A stretch of DNA of 47,919 nt, taken from Verrucomicrobiaceae bacterium (GTDB lineage Bacteria; Verrucomicrobiota; Verrucomicrobiia; Verrucomicrobiales; Verrucomicrobiaceae). Below are positions 18,536-28,076 of the stretch, piece after piece (within the stretch, counting starts at the first letter, position 1; each line of letters opens with the position of its first letter). The notes below the pieces were generated by a model that worked only from the letters and a program-made list of their open reading frames with translations, was not told the origin of the DNA and did no database searches. The translations under genes were made by a program, and so were the position numbers. Location: positions 1-47,919 of the forward strand of contig CANNQP010000033.1 of the NCBI GenBank assembly GCA_947507875.1. The letters are read 5' to 3'.

Positions 18536-19426
18536 ATGACCATACCCTCATCATGCCTACGGATGTGTTGGATGCTGCTGGTGGCGTGGGCTGACTTGAC
18601 CGTGGCACAAAGCCCTGCCCTGCCCTCCCCGACTCACTTTGGCGTTCAAGATGGAAGTGTGCCGGAAGATCCACGAGAGGCGGGTCGTGGTCAGTTCTCT
18701 GACTTCCCGAGTTGGCCGATCTCGAAAGAACTGCCCAACGATGTGTTCGTTTTTGCACGTTTGCGTTTTGATTCTGACTCAGGACACAGGGGACGCTGGC
18801 GAGGTCAGGGAAAGTGGGCGACGGATTACCCGGATGCGGATTTGAATTTCAGCTATCGCCTCCAACAACTCACAGCGATGCAGGTCAGTCCAAAGGGCGT
18901 GGTGGTGGACATTGAGGCGGAACAGATGCGGCATTACCCTTTCATTTACATGATTGAGCCAGGCCACATCTCCCTGGGCGCGGATCAGGCAAAGACCATC
19001 CGGGATTACCTGATGAAAGGTGGATTCATCATGGTGGATGACTTTTGGGGGGAAGAAGAATGGGAGACTTTTTATGCAGCGCTGAAGCAGATTTTTCCCG
19101 AGCGAGAACCCGTCGAGTTGGCTGACGATCACGAGATTTTTCACATGGTCTTCCCTTTGAAGACAAAACCTCAAATCCCGAGTGTTGGACACGCGATGGC
19201 TGGGCGTGATCAGGGCATCACTTTTGAGCGGTGGGATGCTCAGACACCGCACTATCGAGCCATCTATGATGACAAAAAGCGCATCGTGATGCTAATCTGC
19301 CACAACACCGATTTGGGTGATGGCTGGGAAGAGGAAGGCACAGACCCTTGGTACTTTCGAGAATTCTCCGAGAAATACGCATACCCTCTCGGGATTAACA
19401 TTCTGTTTTACGCTCTCACTCACTGA
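18536..19426 (+). CDS. DUF4159-domain secreted protein
   Basis: 296 residues from the ATG at 18536, which gives a signal peptide ending near VAQ; upstream in-frame codons back to 18377 look non-coding. The DUF4159 signature is clear: YPDADLNFSYRLQQLT, then HYPFIYMIEPGHISL, then RDYLMKGGFIMVDDFWG. The domain is thought to adopt a glutamine-amidotransferase-like fold, without a known reaction. In many PVC and myxobacterial genomes it sits near MoxR/VWA clusters, but no such genes are in this window. The photolyase downstream is separated by 145 nt with a hairpin, so they may not share a transcript. Confidence 0.8.
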   Translation: MTIPSSCLRMCWMLLVAWADLTVAQSPALPSPTHFGVQDGSVPEDPREAGRGQFSDFPSWPISKELPNDVFVFARLRFDSDSGHRGRWRGQGKWATDYPDADLNFSYRLQQLTAMQVSPKGVVVDIEAEQMRHYPFIYMIEPGHISLGADQAKTIRDYLMKGGFIMVDDFWGEEEWETFYAALKQIFPEREPVELADDHEIFHMVFPLKTKPQIPSVGHAMAGRDQGITFERWDAQTPHYRAIYDDKKRIVMLICHNTDLGDGWEEEGTDPWYFREFSEKYAYPLGINILFYALTH

Positions 19427-19442
19427 AGCGTGATGGGTGAAC

Positions 19443-19481
19443 CTGGGGATTTCTTTGATCCACGAGCCTAGAATTCCCCAG
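19443..19481. repeat. inverted repeat between the DUF4159 and photolyase genes
   Basis: CTGGGGATTT (19443-19452) pairs with AATTCCCCAG (19472-19481) at 9 of 10 positions across a 19-nt loop. It begins 17 nt after the DUF4159 stop. There is no T-run on either side, so a terminator role is only possible. Confidence 0.3.
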
Positions 19482-19571
19482 AAAGGCACTTGAAGGTCGG
19501 TGGGCGATGAACTCGGCTACAAGCCATGCTTTTGAGCGCCCAAACAGCAAGCGAGTGCGTATGGTTTTCTC

Positions 19572-20993
19572 ATGCCCAAGCACGCTGTTGTCATTCACTG
19601 GTTCCGACGTGACCTTCGTCTCACAGACAATCTTTCGTTAGCCGCAGCGGCGAAGGATGGTGCCTCCGTGGTTCCCGTTTACATCCTGAGTGATTGGACT
19701 TCCATCCACAGCTGGACAGGCAGCATTCGACAGCAGTTTCTTTGTGGCTGCTTGGGATCGCTTTCAAAAAACCTGGAGACCTTGGGCAGTCGCCTGATTC
19801 TCCGTGTCGGTAAAGCGAACACTGAGCTTGAGCGGCTGATTCGCGAGACCCAAGCCACCGCGGTTTATTTCAATCGAGATTACGACCCCTATGGACGCGA
19901 GATGGAAAAGAAAGTTCGTGAGGTCTGTGCCAGACTTGGCGTGGAATGCATGAGCTTCAAAGATCGCGTGCTGCATGAACCTGAAGAAGTCCTAACGGGC
20001 AATGGTGGTCCTTACCGTGTTTACACACCTTATTCACGGAATTGGCTTTCGCTCACGAAGCAAGAGCCTTCGCGGCGCCTTGCCTCTCTCGGCACGGCTC
20101 CAGCAGCAGAGCTCAACAGTCATCCGCTACCCACGCTGGATCATTGGAAACTGCCTGCCACACAGAGCACTTTGCCCGAAGCAGGCGAACGAGCTGCGCG
20201 AGAGCGCATGAAAGCCTTCATCGAAGATCACAGGCTCCATCATTATGGTGAGCGCAGAAACATCCCCGCAGGATTGACGACCTCACGCCTAGGCCAGGAC
20301 CTACGCTTTGGCCTCATCTCGATTCGTGAGCTTTATGCTCGCTGCCTGAAAGCAGCTTCAGAAACCACCCGACCCGAAGAGCGCAGCTCCATTGAAACCT
20401 ACCTCAAGGAGCTGGCTTGGCGTGAGTTTTACCTAGCGATCCTTTGGTTTTATCCCGAAGTGTTTGAGGAGGAGTTTTCCCCAGAGTTTCGTGGCATGCC
20501 GTGGCCGGGCCGTGATGATCATTTCGAGGCATGGTGCCAGGGGCGCACGGGTTTCCCTATCGTGGACGCTGGCATCCGCGAGCTACTGGCCACTGGCTTT
20601 ATGCACAATCGCGTGCGCATGATCGTCTCCATGTTCCTGACCAAGGACTTGCACTGCCACTGGAAGCTGGGGGAAAGCTTCTTCATGCGTCATCTCGTGG
20701 ACGGTGAAAATGCCAGCAACAATGGCGGATGGCAGTGGAGTGCAGGCACGGGGGCCGACGCAGCTCCCTATTTCCGCATTCAGAATCCATGGACACAGAC
20801 GAAGAGCTATGACCCCGTCGGTGCCTACATTCGTCAATGGGTGCCCGAGCTTCGTGGAGTCTCCCCTGAACGCTTTTTGGCACCCCCGAAAGATGGGCGC
20901 GCACTCGCAGCCGGCTATCCCCTCCCCATCGTGGATCATGGCCTCGAACGCGAACGCACCTTGGCTATCTTTGCGAAGCACCGAGGGAGATGA
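19572..20993 (+). CDS. phr: deoxyribodipyrimidine (CPD) photolyase
   Basis: 473 residues, normal for class I CPD photolyases. The N-terminal alpha/beta domain that holds the antenna starts VIHWFRRDLRLTDNLSL. The C-terminal FAD domain has TGFPIVDAGIREL, FMHNRVRMIVSMFL and DGENASNNGGWQW followed by GTGADAAPYFRI, with tryptophans at the usual electron-transfer positions. Repairs UV-induced cyclobutane pyrimidine dimers in DNA using blue light. An alternative cryptochrome role is less likely because the repair-type NNGGWQW motif is intact. No ribosome-binding site stands out before the ATG. Confidence 0.95.
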   Translation: MPKHAVVIHWFRRDLRLTDNLSLAAAAKDGASVVPVYILSDWTSIHSWTGSIRQQFLCGCLGSLSKNLETLGSRLILRVGKANTELERLIRETQATAVYFNRDYDPYGREMEKKVREVCARLGVECMSFKDRVLHEPEEVLTGNGGPYRVYTPYSRNWLSLTKQEPSRRLASLGTAPAAELNSHPLPTLDHWKLPATQSTLPEAGERAARERMKAFIEDHRLHHYGERRNIPAGLTTSRLGQDLRFGLISIRELYARCLKAASETTRPEERSSIETYLKELAWREFYLAILWFYPEVFEEEFSPEFRGMPWPGRDDHFEAWCQGRTGFPIVDAGIRELLATGFMHNRVRMIVSMFLTKDLHCHWKLGESFFMRHLVDGENASNNGGWQWSAGTGADAAPYFRIQNPWTQTKSYDPVGAYIRQWVPELRGVSPERFLAPPKDGRALAAGYPLPIVDHGLERERTLAIFAKHRGR

Positions 20994-21039
20994 TGTTTGG
21001 TGATTGAAGCGCAGCATCGGCTCCGATAGTCTGCCCATC

Positions 21040-22281
21040 ATGTTTGCTCACGCCCGCCTGTTTTTTCTCCTCACCGTCATGGCCAGCTCTGCGCTGGCAG
21101 AAAACTGGCCGCAATGGCGTGGCCCGCGCATGGATGGCACGAGTCTGGATCATGGCTTTCCCACGGAGTATTCGAAAGACACGCAGACCTGGAAAATCGA
21201 ACTCCCCGGCACAGGCCATGCCTCACCGATCGTCTGGGGAGAGCGCCTTTTCCTTGTTTCAGCAGATGCGGAGAAAGAAACGCGGCTCCTCATCTGCGTC
21301 GATCGTGCCACCGGCGAAATCCTTTGGAAGGAACCCGTGCTGAAGGCTTCACTGGAGGGCAAGCACCGACTCAACAGCCATGCCTCCAGCACACCGGCCA
21401 CGGATGGCGAGCGCGTCTTCACGACTTTTCTCGATGGCAACCAAGTCGTCGTCAGCGCCCATGACTTCACAGGAAAGGCAGTCTGGCAGGTGCGTCCGGG
21501 TGTCTTTGCTAGCAAACATGGCTTTTGCTCCAGCCCGATTCTGTTTGAGGACAAAGTCATCGTGAACTGCGATCACGACGGCCCGGGCTACATCGTCGCA
21601 CTATCTCGCCAAGATGGCCGACAACTCTGGCGCATTGAGCGACCGAACCAGACCCGCAGTTACTGCGTGCCCATGATTCGCACGATGGCTGGCCGAGTGC
21701 AGATGGTGCTCTCCGGCACGAAATGCGTAACAAGCTACGATCCGCGTGATGGCTCACTGATTTGGATGATGGATGGCCCGACCGAACAATTCGTTGCCTC
21801 TCTGGTTCAGGACGATGCCTCCGGTTTGCTACTCATGAGCGGCGGCTTTCCTGAACATCACATTTTAGCCATCCGACCAACTGGTGTAGGCAATGTCACC
21901 GAAACCCACATCGCCTGGCGCACGAACAAAGGCGTGGCTTATGTACCCTCTCCGATCTGTGAAAAAGGCTGGTTTCTCATCGTCTCCGATTCCGGCATTG
22001 CGCACTGCTTCGATGCGGCGACGGGCGAGATCGCCTGGGAAGAGCGCATGAAGGAACACCACGCCTCTCTGACAAGCGCTGAGGGTCGTGTCTATTTCAT
22101 CAATGACTTCGGCATACTCCGCGCGGTGAAACCGGGGCGTGAGTTTGAACTCATTGCCGAAAGCGATCTGGGGGAACGTGTGTTCGCCTCGCCCGCCCTA
22201 AGTGAAGGCCAAATCTTCATTCGCAGCGAATCGAGCCTGTTCTGCCTGGGCAAACGCCAGATCAAAACGGCTGCCCGCTGA
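21040..22281 (+). CDS. secreted PQQ-like beta-propeller protein (BamB-like)
   Basis: 413 residues from the ATG at 21040, giving a signal peptide cut near ALA-EN; an earlier in-frame codon at 21004 is ignored. Mature protein begins ENWPQWRGPRMDGTS, the usual opening of PVC PQQ-like propeller proteins. Blades repeat patterns such as DRATGEILWKEPV, SRQDGRQLWRIE and FDAATGEIAWEE. No PQQ enzyme active-site set is visible, so a scaffold or binding role is as likely as catalysis. The next gene starts 15 nt downstream. Confidence 0.82.
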   Translation: MFAHARLFFLLTVMASSALAENWPQWRGPRMDGTSLDHGFPTEYSKDTQTWKIELPGTGHASPIVWGERLFLVSADAEKETRLLICVDRATGEILWKEPVLKASLEGKHRLNSHASSTPATDGERVFTTFLDGNQVVVSAHDFTGKAVWQVRPGVFASKHGFCSSPILFEDKVIVNCDHDGPGYIVALSRQDGRQLWRIERPNQTRSYCVPMIRTMAGRVQMVLSGTKCVTSYDPRDGSLIWMMDGPTEQFVASLVQDDASGLLLMSGGFPEHHILAIRPTGVGNVTETHIAWRTNKGVAYVPSPICEKGWFLIVSDSGIAHCFDAATGEIAWEERMKEHHASLTSAEGRVYFINDFGILRAVKPGREFELIAESDLGERVFASPALSEGQIFIRSESSLFCLGKRQIKTAAR

Positions 22282-22296
22282 CGCCATCACCTGCCC

Positions 22297-22878
22297 ATGA
22301 TCTCTCGCCGCTTTCAGCCCCTTTGGCTTTGCCTACTGGTCGTCATCAGCCAGTTCACTTCCTGCAGTCTTTTGAAGAAAAAGAAAGACCAAGAGCCCGC
22401 AGGCGGACCGGTGGGACAGGCCACGCTCATCGGTATGATCGAGATGGTGAATCCCGAACAGAACTATGTTGTCATCCGCTCCGATGCACCTCCTTCCCTG
22501 CCCGCCGGCACGGAACTCCTGAGCCTCAGTGCCGAAGGCAAAAAATCCAAGTTAGTGTTGTCGCCAGAACGCAAAGGCTTTTACCTGACGGCTGACATCC
22601 AAGAGGGCAATCCGATGGTGTCGGATCTCGTCTTGCTGCCACGCGAGAGCCTGGAACCAAAGGCTGACACTCCACCGCCCCCAACCACACCACCCGCCGG
22701 TCCTGAACCGGTCACACCGGCCTTGCCGTCGATGCCCGCGCCCAGCCCCCCGCCGCCCCCAGCCCCAGCGACTGTGCCCGTGCCCATGCCAAGTCCTGCG
22801 GCACCCAGCGCACCAGCAGGCAAGCCCGCTTCGCCTCTCAATTTGGATGATCTGGAACCCCCCGTCGGCAATCCCTGA
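22297..22878 (+). CDS. proline-rich lipoprotein
   Basis: 193 residues. A lipoprotein signal ends FTSC (Cys near 23), followed by LLKKKKDQ. A small beta-rich segment at about 40-115 (GMIEMVNPEQNYVVIRSD) precedes a Pro/Ala tail of about 65 residues that would stretch through the envelope. No family recognised. It lies 15 nt after the propeller gene and 15 nt before moeA, so is co-transcribed with both. Confidence 0.7.
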   Translation: MISRRFQPLWLCLLVVISQFTSCSLLKKKKDQEPAGGPVGQATLIGMIEMVNPEQNYVVIRSDAPPSLPAGTELLSLSAEGKKSKLVLSPERKGFYLTADIQEGNPMVSDLVLLPRESLEPKADTPPPPTTPPAGPEPVTPALPSMPAPSPPPPPAPATVPVPMPSPAAPSAPAGKPASPLNLDDLEPPVGNP

Positions 22879-22893
22879 GCCCACGACACCTCC

Positions 22894-24093
22894 ATGCTTA
22901 CGGAATCCGAAGCCCTCACCCGCCTACTTTCGCACATCCAACGAGGTCAGGCGGGGCCACTGCCCTTGCTCCAGGCTCTGGGGCACTATGCGGCAGCCGA
23001 TTTAGCGGCGACGCTGGCTCTGCCGCGGTTCCATAACTCGATGATGGATGGTTACGCGCTGCGGGCAGATGACTCCACCGACCCAAACCGACCGCTCCCC
23101 ATCATCGGCACTCAGCCAGCGGGAGCAGATCAGCACCTGACTTGCCCGCCCAGAGCGGCGGTGCGTATCTTCACCGGAGCCCCCATGCCACGGGGAGCCG
23201 ATGCGGTGATCATGCAGGAGGATGTGGTTCGCGAGGGCGATGCCATCCGCTGCCAAGAGCCCGTGAGTGTCGGTGAACATGTGCGCCGTGCGGGAGCTGA
23301 CTTGTGCCCTGGACAGATTATGCTGCGCCAAGGAGCTAAAATCACCGCAGGAGCCGTGGGATTGCTCGCCTCTCAGGGCCTACGCGAAGTCCCCGTCATC
23401 CGCCCCCCTCGGGTGGCCGTGCTCAGCACCGGAGATGAACTCGTGCCCCCTGGTCAGCCGTTGGAAGATGGCCAGATTTACAACAGCAATGGGCCGATGT
23501 TGCAGGCCTTGCTCGTCAAGCTCGGCATCCCCGAAAGCAGCACGCGGCACAGCCACGATGCGGTCGATGCCACCACAAGGGCACTGCGTGAATTGAGCCA
23601 CCAACACGACATCATCCTCATTAGCGGAGGTGTATCGGTGGGTGACCATGACCCGATCAAGCCCGCTCTAGCTCAGCTAGGCATCAGCCCGGAGCTGTGG
23701 CGAGTCAAAGTGAAGCCAGGGAAACCTTTTCTTTTTGCGCAAACGCAGCGTCCTGAGGATGGCCGGCCCGTCAGCTTCTTCGGCCTGCCGGGAAATCCCG
23801 TCTCTGCCTACGTTACCTTTCAGCTTTTCGTTCGCCCAGCCCTGCTGCGCTGGATGGGAGCCAGCGACATCAGCCTGCCCAGCCTGCTGGCCCATCCCGC
23901 CACCCCTTTGACCAACGAGGGCGACCGCCCACACTACCTGCGCGGCAACCTAAGAGATGGGGTCTTTTTCCCCGCAGCGCTTCAGCAAAGTCATGCTCTC
24001 TACGCGCTCAGCCAGTCGCATGCCCTTCTCAAGCTGGAGCCGGGTCAGCAAATCACGCCTGACCAGCAGGCTCGCGTATTGACGCTGGACTGA
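22894..24093 (+). CDS. moeA: molybdopterin molybdenumtransferase MoeA
   Basis: 399 residues, normal length. Inserts molybdate into adenylated molybdopterin, the last step of molybdenum cofactor assembly. Motifs in order: [58 protein letters not shown] and [15 protein letters not shown]. Other cofactor genes (moaA, mogA, mobA) are not in the window, so the gene stands apart from its pathway and rides in an envelope-gene run. Confidence 0.95.
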   Translation: MLTESEALTRLLSHIQRGQAGPLPLLQALGHYAAADLAATLALPRFHNSMMDGYALRADDSTDPNRPLPIIGTQPAGADQHLTCPPRAAVRIFTGAPMPRGADAVIMQEDVVREGDAIRCQEPVSVGEHVRRAGADLCPGQIMLRQGAKITAGAVGLLASQGLREVPVIRPPRVAVLSTGDELVPPGQPLEDGQIYNSNGPMLQALLVKLGIPESSTRHSHDAVDATTRALRELSHQHDIILISGGVSVGDHDPIKPALAQLGISPELWRVKVKPGKPFLFAQTQRPEDGRPVSFFGLPGNPVSAYVTFQLFVRPALLRWMGASDISLPSLLAHPATPLTNEGDRPHYLRGNLRDGVFFPAALQQSHALYALSQSHALLKLEPGQQITPDQQARVLTLD

Positions 24094-24103
24094 GCCCTGA
24101 AGT

Positions 24104-24123
24104 GGCCCAATCAGGCCTTTTTT
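24104..24123 (+). terminator. weak intrinsic terminator after moeA
   Basis: GGCC (24104-24107), a 6-nt loop, GGCC (24114-24117) and six T (24118-24123). The stem is short (4 bp), so termination may be partial. Its position argues against a TTG start at 24122 for the next gene. Confidence 0.4.
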
Positions 24124-24202
24124 GCATCCTCCCACGCTCTTGCTCTTAAGCAGCATAGCACTTGCCCATGGGGGCACCTGTGGTGCATGTTCTCCCCTTG
24201 TG

Positions 24203-24769
24203 GTGAAATTCATTTTCCATCTCCTGCTGCTCGTGGGGCTCAGCGCGTTGACGGGCGCTGCCTGGGTCGCGCATCGCGCGCTACCGCTGCCCGATCTGCC
24301 GCCTGCGAAGCAGGATGCTCGCCCACGTGACTTGGTGGATGACTTGAAGCAGGCCTCGATCAAAGGCGCAGGCTTGCTAGAAATCACCGAGCCTGATCTG
24401 AACCGCTACCTTGCTCGCGTCTTGTCTGCTCAGATGCAGGCACCTCTGGAAGGTCGTGTTCAGCTGGAGGCCCTGCGCATCCAGATGCTCCCAGGTCAGG
24501 CACGCCTCATCCTCGCCTGGAAAGTGCTCGGCTGGCGCAGCACGGCAGCGGTCGATCTCACCATCCGCCGACTGGATCAAGTTTTTCGGGTGGAAGTCGT
24601 TGGGGGTGCCTATGGACATCTCAAGGTGCCACGTGGGCTACTGCGGCCGCTAACAGGAGTGCTCCAGAAGCTAGCAGACCCCCTCAAGCCTGAAATTCAG
24701 GCACTCTTTCAAATGAATCAGATCACTCTCACTCAGGGCCGGGTCCAGCTCGACCCAAGGTTCCCCTGA
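24203..24769 (+). CDS. membrane-anchored protein, possible lipid-binding-like domain
   Basis: 188 residues from the GTG at 24203, which places one membrane span (FIFHLLLLVGLSALTGAAWVA) at the N-terminus. A TTG at 24122 is possible but lies in the moeA terminator T-run. The outer part has LLEITEPDLNRYLARVL and alternating beta strands (LRIQMLPGQARLILAWKV), resembling single-span anchored lipid-binding proteins of the YpmS/LmeA type. That resemblance is by eye and weak. It is followed 32 nt later by the large Pro/Ala-rich protein and then by an ABC transporter, so a role in envelope lipid handling is a fair hypothesis. Confidence 0.6.
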   Translation: MKFIFHLLLLVGLSALTGAAWVAHRALPLPDLPPAKQDARPRDLVDDLKQASIKGAGLLEITEPDLNRYLARVLSAQMQAPLEGRVQLEALRIQMLPGQARLILAWKVLGWRSTAAVDLTIRRLDQVFRVEVVGGAYGHLKVPRGLLRPLTGVLQKLADPLKPEIQALFQMNQITLTQGRVQLDPRFP

Positions 24770-24801
24770 GCGCGCACCGCTGCCAGCTATCCTTCTCCCG
24801 T

Positions 24802-27800
24802 ATGTTCCGCCTCACCCTTGCCCCCACTTTGGCCGTCAGCATCCTGGCTCAGGCCCATGCACAAACCCCACCAGCTCCACCCCTGGGGCCTAAGGTCGAT
24901 GCTGCCGCGGTCCAGTCACCTGCCTCTGGCAGTTTGATATCCGCCCCCGCACCTAGCGTTCCGCCCCCTGCCCCAGGTCAGATCAAGTTACCCAAAGAGG
25001 CAGCTCCTGACGCGGCCCAAGCCACCGGGACATCGCGGATCCCTGACGTGCCAGCTCCCGCATTGACTCCAGTGCCGCCTACGCCACTCAGCAGCGGGAC
25101 AAAGAGCGTGCCATCCACCAGCGGCAGCGGGCAATTCATCGTCCATGGGCAAGACGCCCGGCTGAAGAACGCTTTTTCCGCGCGTTGCGATGAGATCAAA
25201 GACGAGCTCGGACGCTTGCTGCGTGATACCCAGCCCTGGACGCTGCCCATTGTCGTGCTACTCAACGCAGGGGAAAATGCCCGCACCGCACCGCAGGCCG
25301 TATCCACCAGCATCGCCCAGATCACCCACGGTGGCTTTCACCTCCAGATCACGGTGAACCTGCGCCCTGACCTACGTCCTTCGGAATTCCGTAGCGAAGT
25401 CGTCCGGGCGCTCATGACAGAGCGCGTGCTACGAAGCCAGCCTGAAGTCACCAGCAAGCGTGCCACGCTGCTACCTGACTGGATTCTAACTGGCGTGATG
25501 GAGTCCTTGGACTACCGCCGCCAAGCCCGGCCGAGCACGCTCTTCGCGGCTATTTTTAAATCCGGTAAAATCTTTGGCATTGAGGAGATCATTGAAGCCT
25601 CCCCGACCCAGATGGATGCCCTGTCCAAAACGATTTACCGCACCTCATGCTGCGCCTTGGTCCTGGCCCTGCTTGATCAGCCCGAAGGCAGCGCGCGGCT
25701 GAACCGCTTCCTCTCCAGCCTCGCCAGCGATGCCCGCCCCGAACGAGAACTGCTGAATCGCGCTTTCCCCAGCTTTGCCTCCAGCGCAGCCAGCCTGAAC
25801 AAATGGTGGGCGCTGCAACTCGCCGGCCTAGCGCAGCCCAAGTACTCCGAGCCGCTCACCGCCGCCGATACCCTGAAGAGTCTGGAGGATGCCCTGACGC
25901 TCCGCTACCAGGCCAAGGCAAGTGAGATCCCCCAAGCACGCCCCATCGTCCCCGCAGCACTTGCTTCCACGGGAAGCGGCGGCACTTCAGCTAGCGCAAA
26001 ACCCACGCCTGGCCCAGGACAAACCGTGCTCCAAGTGGGCGAGACAACCATCATCACCGAGGCCCCAGCCGAAGCAAAAGAAAAAGCCGAGCCTGGCTTC
26101 CTTCGATCCTTTGTCGCCAAGCTAAATCCCTTCGCCAAGAAGCGGGAAAGCAACGCGGATATCATCGAATCCGCCATCGAAGAAGCCGCTCGGGAAGAAG
26201 CACTGTCTGGTCAGGATGAAGTCCTGACCCCCGTGCCAGCCACCCCGCTACCTGAAATCACAGCCATCAACACCGTGGGCCCCAGGACAGAGGAACCCAA
26301 TACCCGCAAACCATTGTTCAATCGTTGGTTTGGCACCTCTGAAGCAAAAGACACCCGATCTGAAACTCCCGCCGACACCGTCGAGTCCGCGAACCCGGCA
26401 GCAACGCAACTTGCCCCAAGCGAACCAGCTCCAATAGAACCAGCCCCGCCGGCAAATGAAGACAAACCCTCACGCTGGAATCCCTTGAACTGGTTCCGCC
26501 AGAGCAAGCCAGCCACCAAGGCACCTGACTCTGCACAGCGCCGACCAGAAGCCACCGCGGCCTCTAGCCACTTCGCCTTTTGGCAGGAAAGTCTGCGCCA
26601 GGGGCACATCGAGGCTCTCATTCTTCAGCAGGCAGCCGAAACTAGCCCGCCACCGCCAGCTTCTGGGGAAACGACACCACCCGTCGTCGAACCTGCTCCC
26701 GCCCCTCCCCCAGCTCCGAAAAAGCGCGGCTTTTTGGGCGGTCTTTTTGGTAACAAAAAAGGCAAAAAGACGGAGGAGCCACCCCCCAGCCCCGCTGAAC
26801 CTGCCCCCCCAGCCCCCGTGATGGATGAAGGAACTCCCCAACCGGAAACGACAGGCACCACCGAAGCAAAAAAACCCTCCGACAAACCCTCAGCCAAAGC
26901 TGAGCCGAGCAAACCCACGAGCGAAAAAACCAACAGCGAAACAGCCACCAAAACCACCCCAGCCGCGAAAGACAAAAAAGACGCTGCCGCTTCTACCGAA
27001 CAGACCAAGCCCGCGCCGCCATCCATCGCGGCCGAAGCCCCTGCTGGCAGCGCCCCCATGACGGCCGAAGCCGAGGCCCCCCCTGCCAATGAGGCCCCCG
27101 TGCCAGTGGCAGAGCCAGTGCCCGAATCCCGCCCCACCAAACGCGGCCCCGTGCGCCTGAAGGATCTTTTTGGCCGCAGCAAAAAGACCCCGCCGCCCAC
27201 CGAAGAACCTGCACCTATGCCCACGGATCCAGCCGCCACACCCGCTCCCGGCATGGGACCAACGCCAACCGAGACCGCGGAGAGCAAACCCGAGACTCTG
27301 ACTAAAACCGAATCGGTCGCCAACGCCCCCAAAGCGAAGCCAAGCGAAGAGCCAAAGAAAGCCACCGCCTCCGATACCGCGCCGAAAGCCAAAGCCACCG
27401 CCAAAAAAGATCCACCTAAAGAGACACCCAAGAAAGCGGAAGACAGCCCTAAAGCCGCGAACCGTGCCCCAGAACCGGCTAAGCCTGCGCCAAAGGCGAC
27501 CGAACCTGCGCCTGCCATGACCGCTGTGGAAAAGCCAGCGCAACAACCTATCGAGAAGCCCGCAGAAAAACCTGCCCCAAAGCCGGAAGCGCCGAAGGTG
27601 ACTGAAAAGAAACCCACAGAGCCGAAGCCCCAAGAGCCACTGGTCGCAGCGGCCGTACCGATTGAGGATTACAGCGCCATCATGAAGCGGCCCGACCGCA
27701 AGCAGATCTTGGACCGCAACCTAGCCGCGCTAAGAGTGCTCCAGGAGCGCTGCGCGATCCTGTTCCGCCCGATCATTGGCGACTACATGCTGCTACTTAC

Positions 27801-28059
27801 CGACTTGCGTGAAGATAAGGCCAAAAACGTCGATGAACGCCTGAAAAAACTCCGCCAGCGCAGCCTCGCCAGCGTGGAGCGGAGCAAAGCCATTCGCGAT
27901 CTGTTGGACGTTCACGAGGCGAATTACTCAGCCGCCATGTCGGGATTGTTTGATGATTACCTGAGCCTACCTGAACGCATTCAAGAAGAACTCCCTCCCC
28001 GGCAAGACCCGATCTCCAAGTATCTCGATGCTTTGGATCGCGAATTTTCTAAGCCCTGA
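24802..28059 (+). CDS. large secreted protein: degenerate peptidase-like domain, Pro/Ala-rich tail with five short motifs, helical C-terminus
   Basis: 1085 residues with a signal peptide cut near AHA-QT. Residues 111-370 resemble a peptidase MA-like (gluzincin) domain: the helix where HExxH is expected reads VVRALMTERVL (200-210) without histidines, and LLPDWILTGVMESL (223-236) matches the usual W-x-x-E-G-x-A helix region. Residues 380-955 are disordered, Pro/Ala/Glu/Lys-rich, with five basic-aromatic motifs: FVAKLNPFAKK (437-447), KPLFNRWFG (503-511), NPLNWFRQSK (560-569), KKRGFLGGLFGNKK (640-653) and VRLKDLFGRSKK (784-795). Residues 956-1085 form a helical domain, coiled-coil in part. The downstream ABC gene starts 17 nt later. 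Function unknown; probably a scaffold spanning the periplasm or membrane surface. Confidence 0.75.
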   Translation: MFRLTLAPTLAVSILAQAHAQTPPAPPLGPKVDAAAVQSPASGSLISAPAPSVPPPAPGQIKLPKEAAPDAAQATGTSRIPDVPAPALTPVPPTPLSSGTKSVPSTSGSGQFIVHGQDARLKNAFSARCDEIKDELGRLLRDTQPWTLPIVVLLNAGENARTAPQAVSTSIAQITHGGFHLQITVNLRPDLRPSEFRSEVVRALMTERVLRSQPEVTSKRATLLPDWILTGVMESLDYRRQARPSTLFAAIFKSGKIFGIEEIIEASPTQMDALSKTIYRTSCCALVLALLDQPEGSARLNRFLSSLASDARPERELLNRAFPSFASSAASLNKWWALQLAGLAQPKYSEPLTAADTLKSLEDALTLRYQAKASEIPQARPIVPAALASTGSGGTSASAKPTPGPGQTVLQVGETTIITEAPAEAKEKAEPGFLRSFVAKLNPFAKKRESNADIIESAIEEAAREEALSGQDEVLTPVPATPLPEITAINTVGPRTEEPNTRKPLFNRWFGTSEAKDTRSETPADTVESANPAATQLAPSEPAPIEPAPPANEDKPSRWNPLNWFRQSKPATKAPDSAQRRPEATAASSHFAFWQESLRQGHIEALILQQAAETSPPPPASGETTPPVVEPAPAPPPAPKKRGFLGGLFGNKKGKKTEEPPPSPAEPAPPAPVMDEGTPQPETTGTTEAKKPSDKPSAKAEPSKPTSEKTNSETATKTTPAAKDKKDAAASTEQTKPAPPSIAAEAPAGSAPMTAEAEAPPANEAPVPVAEPVPESRPTKRGPVRLKDLFGRSKKTPPPTEEPAPMPTDPAATPAPGMGPTPTETAESKPETLTKTESVANAPKAKPSEEPKKATASDTAPKAKATAKKDPPKETPKKAEDSPKAANRAPEPAKPAPKATEPAPAMTAVEKPAQQPIEKPAEKPAPKPEAPKVTEKKPTEPKPQEPLVAAAVPIEDYSAIMKRPDRKQILDRNLAALRVLQERCAILFRPIIGDYMLLLTDLREDKAKNVDERLKKLRQRSLASVERSKAIRDLLDVHEANYSAAMSGLFDDYLSLPERIQEELPPRQDPISKYLDALDREFSKP

Positions 28060-28076
28060 CCCAGCACCTGCCTGCC

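Noticed and set aside
26625..27633. Two long minus-strand frames rich in Gly/Ala/Val or Gly/Arg/Phe within the five-motif gene
   Set aside because: They arise from the Pro/Ala-rich coding repeat read backwards; the plus-strand product has a signal peptide and domains.
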